DNA of 64,000 nt from an uncultured Myxococcales bacterium (GTDB taxonomy: Bacteria > Myxococcota_A > Polyangia > Polyangiales > Polyangiaceae): assembly GCA_937949945.1 (NCBI GenBank), contig CALFEQ010000097.1:1-64000 (forward strand). Reading direction: 5' to 3'. The position numbers were made by a program, and so were the translations under genes. Numbering within the stretch: the first letter of the stretch is position 1; every line of letters starts with the position of its first letter. Below the pieces are notes generated by a model, which saw nothing but the letters and a program-made list of their open reading frames with translations, ran no database searches and was not told the DNA's origin. Below, in pieces: positions 10,285-17,340 of the stretch.

Positions 10285-10896
10285 TCAGACGCCCGCGGAG
10301 CGCGGTCGACGTCTCGTCACGACGGCGATCACTCCGGCGAGGACGACGATCACGCCGCCGGCCGTCGCGACGGGGCGGGGGTGATGCACCGCCCAGGTCA
10401 CGCTTCGAAGCGCGATTCCGGGGCGCGGTGGGGCCGTCGATCCCTCGAGCGCCGCGCTCCGCACGGCTTCTTCGCATCCGAGCGGGCCCGACGGGCCGGC
10501 GCTCCGTGCGGCACACGTGACGAAGCACGTGAACACGCGCGAGGCGTCGAACCCGACGAAGGTGCGCGCTTTTCCGATCGGCTCCGAGCCGAGATCGCTC
10601 GCCGGCCGCAGGTCGAAGGTCCCTTCTCCGTCGGGGCGCGCATCGATCGGGACGCCCGAGATCCGCTCGGTGACCGCGCCGGCGAGCGCGATCGTGCGCG
10701 CCTCCACCGCCGGACGCATCTCGTCCACCCATCCCGGGATCGGCGTGGCGACGCAGCCGCTCGCGAGGACCGCGCGGTCCGTCGCGCTCGCCCGGTACGA
10801 CGTCAGCTCGGCGCCTGCGCTCTCGGCGAGCTTCGGACGGGTGAGATCGAACGCCACCCAGCCCGGCGGAGGCTCGACGGCCACGTCCGGAATCAT
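10285..10896 (-). CDS. Uncharacterised protein with C-terminal membrane anchor
   Basis: 203 residues with no recognised family. There is no N-terminal signal; the only hydrophobic segment is near the C-terminus (about 179-196, 'GGVIVVLAGVIAVV'), followed by Arg-rich residues, so it looks tail-anchored with the bulk in the cytoplasm. It begins 8 bp after the merR stop and is almost certainly in the same transcript (ihfA-merR side). Homologues next to merR in relatives would help assign a role. Confidence 0.7.
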   Translation of the reverse strand: MIPDVAVEPPPGWVAFDLTRPKLAESAGAELTSYRASATDRAVLASGCVATPIPGWVDEMRPAVEARTIALAGAVTERISGVPIDARPDGEGTFDLRPASDLGSEPIGKARTFVGFDASRVFTCFVTCAARSAGPSGPLGCEEAVRSAALEGSTAPPRPGIALRSVTWAVHHPRPVATAGGVIVVLAGVIAVVTRRRPRSAGV

Positions 10897-10904
10897 GGGC
10901 CCCC

Positions 10905-11489
10905 TCAGCCCTTCTGCGGCTCCGACGTGCCCGAGAGCTCCGCGAGGAACGCCTCGACTTCGCTCCTCAGCGCCATCAGCTTCTCGCGGATCGGAGATCG
11001 GCCACGCGCAGCGTCGGGCGAAGCCCCGCCGTCGGGCGCGCTCTGCGGCGGCTGCGTGGCGGCGAGCGCCGGCTCCGCGCTCGGCGCCGTCTCCGCCTCC
11101 TCGACGTCGTGCGTTCCGCGCTGGAGCCGCTTCTTGGCGCCGGCGATGGTGAACCCGTCGCGGTAGAGCAAGTCGCGCACGCGGAGCAGGTTCTCGACGT
11201 CTTTGCGCGAGTAGATCCGCTGGCCCTTCGCGCTCTTGGTCGGCCGAATGGTCCGGAACTCGCGCTCCCAGTAACGGAGCACGTGAGGCTCGACACCCAC
11301 GAGCCCGGCTACCTCGCCGATGCGGAAGAAGAGTTTTGGAGGAAGCTCCCCGGCCGATCGCACCTCCGCCCGTGCGTCGGAGGTCCTTCGCCGGCCGCCG
11401 AGGACGGGCGTAGGGCTCGTCTCACCGGCGCCTTGCGGGCTCCGCCCGACGGAAGCGGCTTCCGTCCACTTCGATTCACCGCGGTGCAT
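10905..11489 (-). CDS. MerR-family transcriptional regulator
   Basis: About residues 54-120 form the MerR helix-turn-helix ('FFRIGEVAGLVGVEPHVLRYWE', then 'KGQRIYSRKDVENLLRVRDLLYRDGFTIAGAKKRL'). The tail is Ala/Pro/Ser-rich, with a short helical end ('REKLMALRSEVEAFLAEL') typical of MerR dimer helices. No metal-binding cysteines are seen, so it is not a metal sensor of the classical kind. ihfA followed by merR is a common order in deltaproteobacteria and Myxococcota. The first ~50 residues are unusual for the family and the true start could be internal; no strong Shine-Dalgarno site decides it. Confidence 0.88.
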   Translation of the reverse strand: MHRGESKWTEAASVGRSPQGAGETSPTPVLGGRRRTSDARAEVRSAGELPPKLFFRIGEVAGLVGVEPHVLRYWEREFRTIRPTKSAKGQRIYSRKDVENLLRVRDLLYRDGFTIAGAKKRLQRGTHDVEEAETAPSAEPALAATQPPQSAPDGGASPDAARGRSPIREKLMALRSEVEAFLAELSGTSEPQKG

Positions 11490-11629
11490 GCGTGCGTCGA
11501 GGAGCTTGGATTCGTGGGGTTACGCCACGGAATGGAAAGTCGACGTCCCCCTGGCCCGCGCGGCGGGCATGCTCGCAGGCTTGCGAAGTAAGGTCGATGA
11601 TGGCGTGGGCCCCGCGAAGCGGCCGCCGC

Positions 11630-12184
11630 TCATTCCTTGGGCGCCTCGTTGACCGGCGCAGCCGGCGCGGGCGCGGCCGCAGCCGCTGCGACGCCCGGCC
11701 CAGCCGGAGCGGCCGCCGCCGGAGCCGCGGCCGCCGGAGCGGAAGCCGCAGGAGCGGTGGCCGGCGCGGCGCTCGCCGGAGCCGACGCCGCGGGGGCGGG
11801 GCTCGCCGGAGCGGAGGCCGCCGGGGCGGAAGCCGCGGGCGCATTGCTGCCCGAAGCGGAGCCCGCCTGCGCGGGATCCTCGACCTGCGGGGTGCCGTTG
11901 GGGTTCCTCGGATTCAGGGCCTGCTTGAGGATCTGGCTGGCCTTGAAGGTCAGCACCCTCCGCTCGCTGATCTTGATGGGATCACCGGTCTGCGGATTGC
12001 GCCCAGGGCGCTGCCGCTTGTCGCGGAGGACGAAGTTCCCAAACCCGCTGATCTTGATCTTTTCGCCGCGCCCGAGGGTCTCCTTCATCATCTCGAAGAC
12101 CATGTCGACGATGTCCGCCGACTCCTTCTTCGAGAATCCGCCGACCCTCGTGTACAGCGCCTGGACGATCTCTGCCTTGGTCAT
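11630..12184 (-). CDS. ihfA: Integration host factor alpha-type protein with Ala/Pro tail
   Basis: Residues 1 to about 95 are a full IHF-alpha/HU fold ('MTKAEIVQALYTRVGGFSKK', 'KISGFGNFVLRDKRQRPGRNP', 'RRVLTFKASQ'). The RPGRNP arm is the DNA-bending beta-ribbon and the sequence favours IhfA over HU. The remaining ~90 residues are almost only Ala, Pro, Ser and Gly, with no Lys/Arg cluster. Ordinary IhfA is about 100 residues long. It binds and bends DNA, and helps sigma-54 activators such as the two in this window. Start: the ATG at 12184, just after GAGAG. Confidence 0.93.
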   Translation of the reverse strand: MTKAEIVQALYTRVGGFSKKESADIVDMVFEMMKETLGRGEKIKISGFGNFVLRDKRQRPGRNPQTGDPIKISERRVLTFKASQILKQALNPRNPNGTPQVEDPAQAGSASGSNAPAASAPAASAPASPAPAASAPASAAPATAPAASAPAAAAPAAAAPAGPGVAAAAAAPAPAAPVNEAPKE

Positions 12185-12305
12185 GATCGTCTCTCACCCC
12201 CGACGGTGGAATGCCCGCTCCGTGGTTGCTGGCGGAACACCCGGGAAACCTCGTGTGCCCGTCGCAGGTACCGGATAGTAAACGGCAATTGGGTACGCGG
12301 CCAGG

Positions 12306-12347
12306 GGAAAAACGCCGGCCGAGAGCCCTCGCGCAACCGCTCTCGGC
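12306..12347 (-). terminator. Rho-independent terminator of the GT2 gene
   Basis: On the minus strand a 9-bp stem (GCCGAGAGC / GCTCTCGGC, 12339-12347 and 12318-12326) with a 12-nt loop is followed by CGGCGTTTTT. It lies about 75 bp past the stop of the GT2 gene and ahead of ihfA. Confidence 0.75.
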
Positions 12348-12420
12348 GACCGCCCGGCCGGTGGCCAGACGGTCGCGCTAGGCCATCGCGATTGCGCGAG
12401 TGATCTCGCAGACTTGAGCT

Positions 12421-14004
12421 TCAGGCAGCAAGCTCTTCCGAAGCGGCCGGAGCCGGAGGTGGGACGCTCTCCGTGGCCGGCGCCAGGCCCAGCCGTGCGG
12501 CGCGCCGCCGCGCGATCTGCTCGCTGATGACGAGCGTGGCGACGTAGCCGTAGCCGAACATGAAGAGCATCGCGAAGGGCGTCGCGAACCAGTGACCGGT
12601 CTCGACCGAGGCGATGACGCTCACGAGCGAGAGCATGCAGAGCAGGATCTCGACCACCGGCAGGTCGGCCCGCGCGCGGTAGCGGTGGCTGTGCCCGTCA
12701 CCGTGCTTCGGCGTGCGGACGAACTCGCCGGCCATCGAGCGCAGGCCCTCGAAGACGGCCTTCGTCAGGTGCGGAGCGAGCCCGGCCCCGAGCGCGAGCA
12801 GCGCCGGAAGCGTGCGGATCGCCTGCAGGCGCGAGCGCCCCTGCGCGGCCTCGGCCGTCGCGTAGAACGCAGCGAGCGAGCCCGTGGTGCCGATGCACAG
12901 CGGCAGGTCGACGAGGGCCATCGTGGTGAGATTGGTCGCCGGCATCAGGACGAGCGCCGGGAGGAGCAGGATGCTGAGGACGACCATCAGCGGGTAAGCG
13001 AAGTGCGGCGTCATGTGGAAGAAGGCCTCGACCCGCTGCATGACCGTGAGGTCCGACCGCATCACGCGGCCCATGAGCTTGCGGGCCGTCTGGACGGTGC
13101 CTTTCGCCCAGCGGAACTGCTGCGCGCGGAACGCGCTCACGTCCTCCGGGAGCTCCGCGGGCGTCACGACGTCCTCGCGATAGGCGAACTTCCACCCGGC
13201 CATCTGCGCGCGGTACGAGAGATCGAGGTCCTCGGTGAGCGTGTCGTGCTGCCAGCCGCCGCTCTGCTCGATGGCCCGCCGGCGCCAGATCCCGCCGGTG
13301 CCGGAGAAGTTGAAGAGCCAACCCGCCGCGGCGCGCGCGCGGTTCTCGACGAGGTGGTGGCCGTCGAGCATGAGCGCCTGCACCCGCGTCAGCAGCGAGA
13401 CGTCACGGTTCATGTGGCCCCAGCGCGCCTGGACCATCCCGAGCTTCGGATCGGCCAAGAAGCACGGCACGAGGCGGCGGAGGAAGTCCGCTCCCGGGAC
13501 GAAGTCGGCGTCGAAGATCGCGATGAGCTCGCCCTTCGCCACCTTCAGCCCGGCGTCGAGCGCTCCCGCCTTGTATCCGACGCGATTGACGCGATGGATG
13601 TAGACGATGTCGAGCGGCCCGTCCCAGTCGGCCCGCGTCCCCGCGGGCAGCTTCGGCGGGTTCTTGCGGAGGGCCTCGACCTTCGCGCGGGCGATGAGGC
13701 GCGACTCGTCCGTCGAGTCGTCGAGCACCTGGATTTCGAGCTTGCTCCGCGGGTAGACGATGCGCGCAGTCTCCGTGAGGAGGCGACCGACGACGGTGGC
13801 CTCGTTGTAGAGGGGGAGCTGGATCGTCACGTGCGGCAGTGACTCGGGATCCGCGTCGTCCGCGATCGCAGGCGTGCCTTCACGCATCTTCCGCAGCTCG
13901 TGCCGGAACCGAAAGCAGGTGAGGACGAGGTGCGATCGGTGAAGCCCGTACATCGCCAAGAGCAGCAGCACGGCGAAGTACGCGAAACACAAGGCGACGT
14001 GCAT
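12421..14004 (-). CDS. Membrane family 2 glycosyltransferase (processive, cellulose-synthase-like)
   Basis: 527 residues from the ATG at 14004 (MHVALCFAYF), chosen because it puts a transmembrane helix at the N-terminus; an earlier in-frame start adds only non-conserved residues. The GT2 catalytic set is complete: 'VLDDSTDES', 'IFDADF', 'TEDLDLSYR' and 'QQFRWAKG' (the D, DxD, TED and QxxRW motifs of processive enzymes). Several transmembrane helices follow ('MVVLSILLLPALVLM' and more). It should use a UDP- or GDP-sugar to build a beta-linked polysaccharide or glycolipid; the sugar cannot be told from sequence. No PilZ domain is present. It has its own terminator at 12306-12347. Confidence 0.9.
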   Translation of the reverse strand: MHVALCFAYFAVLLLLAMYGLHRSHLVLTCFRFRHELRKMREGTPAIADDADPESLPHVTIQLPLYNEATVVGRLLTETARIVYPRSKLEIQVLDDSTDESRLIARAKVEALRKNPPKLPAGTRADWDGPLDIVYIHRVNRVGYKAGALDAGLKVAKGELIAIFDADFVPGADFLRRLVPCFLADPKLGMVQARWGHMNRDVSLLTRVQALMLDGHHLVENRARAAAGWLFNFSGTGGIWRRRAIEQSGGWQHDTLTEDLDLSYRAQMAGWKFAYREDVVTPAELPEDVSAFRAQQFRWAKGTVQTARKLMGRVMRSDLTVMQRVEAFFHMTPHFAYPLMVVLSILLLPALVLMPATNLTTMALVDLPLCIGTTGSLAAFYATAEAAQGRSRLQAIRTLPALLALGAGLAPHLTKAVFEGLRSMAGEFVRTPKHGDGHSHRYRARADLPVVEILLCMLSLVSVIASVETGHWFATPFAMLFMFGYGYVATLVISEQIARRRAARLGLAPATESVPPPAPAASEELAA

Positions 14005-14010
14005 GCGGCG

Positions 14011-14042
14011 ACTTTGACACCCACCGCGCGCTACTTTGTCAC
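14011..14042. promoter_or_regulatory. Two direct repeats 22 bp apart just upstream of the GT2 start
   Basis: ACTTTGACAC (14011-14020) and ACTTTGTCAC (14033-14042) are repeated with a 22-bp period, two helical turns, within 40 bp upstream of the GT2 start codon. Same-face spacing suggests a site for a dimeric or tandem regulator; this is inference from spacing only. Confidence 0.35.
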
Positions 14043-14155
14043 CAGGTTGTAATTCGTTGTCATTCGATGCGTCCGACCGTCGCCGGACTGCATCGCTCGT
14101 CGCAAGGAGTGGCGCCATGCCGCACCTCGGGTGGGCGCGGGCGCCGGGAAGATAT

Positions 14156-15490
14156 TCAGCGCGCGGCGACCTGGCTCGTCGCCGGTTTCTTCGAGAGATC
14201 GAGGCTGTAGTAGAGGGCGAGGCTCAGATTGAACATCGTATGGCCGGTCGTGTTGACGGTCGGCAGGTCCTCGACGCAGTTCCGGGTGGTCACGGCGCCC
14301 TGGTCGCAGTCGCGATCCGTGAACTGTCCGAACGAGAAGCCGGCTTTCGGCACGATGCGGAGCGGGCCCGCGGGGAACGAGATGCCCGCGTTGATGGTGA
14401 GCTCGAGGCCCTCGTAGCTCTCCTCCGACTCTCCCGTGAGCCGGCCCGAGAGCTTGAGGGTCTGGGTGATCGAGCGACTCCCGATCCCGATGTCGCCCAC
14501 GAAGCTGATCCTGTCGACGTTCGGGATGATGCCGGCGAGCACGCCCCAGTAGACGGACCGCGTGGCCACCTGCGCGCGGACATCCCTCTCGAAGGCGCTC
14601 GAGTCCGGTTCGCCGAGAGACGCGACCTCGAAGGTGGCGCCGACCAAGAACAGTTTCGCGAAGCGCGCCATGAAGTCGATCCCGGCGCCGCCCCCGGCCG
14701 ACGCGTACTGCTCGAAGGGCGTGTTCCTGTCGACGTCTCCGCTCGGGAAGAACAGACCTCCGCGCACCCCGAAGAGCAGGCCCGTGGTGGACGGACCGGG
14801 CTTCGCCGATGCCGCCGGCGGCGACGGCTGCTCGTACGGGGGAGGGACGGCCGGCGTGGGCGTGACGGGCGGCGCGGCCGGCGTCGGCTGCGCGGCCTGC
14901 GCGAGCGTCAGCTCGACCTCCTTCTGCTCCGCCTCGGTGACGTCGACGGTGACCGGCGCGGGCGTCGCCCACCCGTCCGCCGTCGCGGTCAGCGTATACG
15001 TTCCCGGGTTCACCGGCCGCGCGATGCCGACGAGCTCCGCCGGCATCACGCGTTCGTTCATCTTGATTTCGAGGTTCTGGAGCGACTGCGGCTCGGGCTT
15101 CAGCGTGACGCGCATCGTGGGGATGCGCGGTCGCAGCTTCGCCAGCTCCGCCCTGCCTTGCGCCTGCGCCTGTACGAACGGCTCGGGCGATCCCGGCGGA
15201 AGCTGCTTGCGAACGAGGACCTCGTAGGTCTCCGACGCCTCGACCAGCTTGCCGGTGAGCGCCTGGCACTGCGCGATGTGAAGCAGATGGGTCGGCGCGT
15301 CGAACAGCTTCTGCGCCGCTTCGAACCGGGCGAGCGCCTCCGCCGGTCGGCCCTTCTCCTGCAGGTCGATGCCCTCGGCGTAGGCAGCGCGCGCAGCGGC
15401 CTTCTTCTCTCCCTCGGTCATCTGCGCCTGCGCGAAACCCACGAAGAGAAGCGAGCACGTCAAGAGGACGAGCGTCACCCAGAGCTTCAT
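14156..15490 (-). CDS. Secreted TPR / PEGA-like / outer-membrane barrel protein
   Basis: 444 residues. A signal peptide (MKLWVTLVLLTCSLLFVGFAQA) leads into one or two TPR-like helices ('AAYAEGIDLQEKGRPAEALARFEAA'), then a short beta-rich PEGA-like domain ('NPGTYTLTATADGW'), a Pro/Ala linker (about 210-240) and a C-terminal region of amphipathic strands with glycine/aromatic patterns ('TTGLLFGVRGGLFFPSGDV', 'MFNLSLALYYSLDL') that looks like a small outer-membrane barrel. The start is 13 bp after the stop of the Ser/Thr kinase gene, so the two form an operon. The kinase itself ends in a Pro-rich linker, and the pair may act in one envelope pathway. Exact role unknown. Confidence 0.8.
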   Translation of the reverse strand: MKLWVTLVLLTCSLLFVGFAQAQMTEGEKKAAARAAYAEGIDLQEKGRPAEALARFEAAQKLFDAPTHLLHIAQCQALTGKLVEASETYEVLVRKQLPPGSPEPFVQAQAQGRAELAKLRPRIPTMRVTLKPEPQSLQNLEIKMNERVMPAELVGIARPVNPGTYTLTATADGWATPAPVTVDVTEAEQKEVELTLAQAAQPTPAAPPVTPTPAVPPPYEQPSPPAASAKPGPSTTGLLFGVRGGLFFPSGDVDRNTPFEQYASAGGGAGIDFMARFAKLFLVGATFEVASLGEPDSSAFERDVRAQVATRSVYWGVLAGIIPNVDRISFVGDIGIGSRSITQTLKLSGRLTGESEESYEGLELTINAGISFPAGPLRIVPKAGFSFGQFTDRDCDQGAVTTRNCVEDLPTVNTTGHTMFNLSLALYYSLDLSKKPATSQVAAR

Positions 15491-15503
15491 CGAACGAAGC
15501 TTA

Positions 15504-17060
15504 TCAATACCCGGGATCGTGCTTGTTCGTCTTCTTCGTCGTGGGCGTCGGTGCCGGCGGAGGCAGCGGCGGAGGAGGAGTGACCGTCTGCGTCTGCGTC
15601 GGCTTCGGAGCAGGCGGCGCCGGCGGCTTGCTCGTTTGCTTCGTCGTCGGCTGCGCCGTGCCGGCCTTCTTCGGCTCGCGCTTCTCGGGCTCGTCGTCCT
15701 TCTTGGAGTCGTCCTCCTTCGCGACGCCGGCGTTCGGCGACGCGCTCGCGGTGACGGCGGGCGCGGTCTCGGACGGCGGCTCGGCCGGCTCGTCCGCCGA
15801 GGTCGCCGCGACGCTGCTGGACGCCGGCGTGACCAGCGCAGCCCCGTTCGTGGTGTCGGGCGCGAAGCCCGTAGGTGACTTCAGCGTGAAGATCAGGCCG
15901 ATGACGCCGCCGACGGCGACGACGCCCGCGAGGATCCCGCCGAGCACGAGCTTGCCTTTGCCGCTCGGGACCCCGGCGACCTGCTCACGGATGAAGGACG
16001 CATTCGTGTGCGCGCCCGCTGCAGGGCCCGCCGGCGTGCTCGCAGCGACGAAAGGAGGCGTCTCCGCGGGATGCGAGCCGTACGCGGGACGGCCCTGCAT
16101 CGGCATCGTCCCGGTCACGACGGCGGACATCGGCGCGTTCTGCGAGCGCGACGGAATGCCCGCCGCGAAGCAGAGCGCGTCCGAGAGCTCCGTCACCGAT
16201 GCGAACCGCCGCTCCGGCTCGCGCTCGAGCGCCCGCATGAACCACGCGTCGAAGCTCGGCGTCACGCCGTGGATGCCGAGCGAAGCGGCGACTTGCGACG
16301 GAACGGGCAGAGGCGCCGTGCAGATCTTCACGAGCAGGTCGCCGACGGACTCGCCGTCGAACGGGAGCTTGCCCGTCACGCACTTGAACGCGATGACGCC
16401 GAGCGACCAGATGTCGGCGCGGTGATCGACGTTGCGCAGGCCGCGCGCCTGCTCCGGCGACATGTAGAACGGCGTGCCGAGCACCGCGCCGGTCTTCGTG
16501 CTCGACGTGAGCCCCGAGGAGCCGGGGCTCGACTGCATCTTCGCGATCCCGAAGTCGAGCACCTTCGCGAAGGGCTCGTCGTCTTCCGGGGTCTTCACGA
16601 GGAAGATGTTCTCCGGCTTCAGATCGCGATGGACGATGCCGCGCTCGTGGGCGCGCGCGAGGGCGCGGCAGACTTGCTGGATGAGCCTCGCCGTCTGTTG
16701 GAGCGACAGCGGCCCGCGATCGATGACCTTGTCGAGCGGCTCGCCCTGGAGCAGCTCCATGACGATGTACGGCTTGCCGTCATCGGTCATGCCGTGGTCG
16801 AAGATCTGGATCGCGTGCTTCGACTGGATCGTGGCTGCCGCCTTCGCCTCCTTGTCGAAGCGGCTCCGCGCCTCCTGACTGTCGGCGTACTCCGCCTCGA
16901 TGAACTTGATCGCGCTCGGCGTGCCCAGCGAGACGTGCCGCGCCTCCCAGACCGACCCCATTCCCCCGCGACCGATGAGCCGGACCAGCTGGTACTTGCC
17001 GGCGATGAGGCCCTGCGCGGGCGGGGTTTCGGGGTTCGTCATGGGAGGGGTGCTCGTCAT
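15504..17060 (-). CDS. Hanks-type Ser/Thr protein kinase
   Basis: 518 residues. The kinase domain covers about 22-300 with every key motif: Gly loop 'GRGGMGSV', Lys in 'SAIKFIEAE', 'HRDLKPEN' catalytic loop, 'DFGIAK' and 'SPEQA' activation segment. After it come a low-complexity stretch, one transmembrane helix near residues 370-390 ('LVLGGILAGVVAVGGVIGLIF') and a Pro/Thr/Lys-rich extracytoplasmic tail with no sensor domain such as PASTA. So the catalytic part is cytoplasmic. It shares an operon with the TPR/barrel gene 13 bp downstream. Such kinases are abundant in myxobacteria; the substrate is not predictable. Confidence 0.94.
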   Translation of the reverse strand: MTSTPPMTNPETPPAQGLIAGKYQLVRLIGRGGMGSVWEARHVSLGTPSAIKFIEAEYADSQEARSRFDKEAKAAATIQSKHAIQIFDHGMTDDGKPYIVMELLQGEPLDKVIDRGPLSLQQTARLIQQVCRALARAHERGIVHRDLKPENIFLVKTPEDDEPFAKVLDFGIAKMQSSPGSSGLTSSTKTGAVLGTPFYMSPEQARGLRNVDHRADIWSLGVIAFKCVTGKLPFDGESVGDLLVKICTAPLPVPSQVAASLGIHGVTPSFDAWFMRALEREPERRFASVTELSDALCFAAGIPSRSQNAPMSAVVTGTMPMQGRPAYGSHPAETPPFVAASTPAGPAAGAHTNASFIREQVAGVPSGKGKLVLGGILAGVVAVGGVIGLIFTLKSPTGFAPDTTNGAALVTPASSSVAATSADEPAEPPSETAPAVTASASPNAGVAKEDDSKKDDEPEKREPKKAGTAQPTTKQTSKPPAPPAPKPTQTQTVTPPPPLPPPAPTPTTKKTNKHDPGY

Positions 17061-17340
17061 GCGAATAAGGAGGAGAAGCTGAAGCGGGCCCGATTTGGAC
17101 GCGCCAGGCCGCCGGAAGTTGCAATGGCCAGGCGACGCCCGAAAACATTAGCGCGACCGCAGGAGGAGGGGAACTCGCGAGGTTCCGGCGCAGCGGGCCG
17201 ACGGTCGGAGCGCGGCCGGGCGCGCCATCGCCCATTCGCCGCTCGTCGTGGCGTCTGGCGCTTCGTTTTTCGCTGCCGAGGCGCGTCGGGGCGAGCGAGG
17301 GCGACTGTCGGTTGCGACCCACCGGGACCCCTCCTACGGT

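Noticed and set aside
11490..11629. Possible tRNA gene between merR and ihfA
   Set aside because: No T-loop GTTCRA box or acceptor pairing could be found, here or elsewhere in the window.
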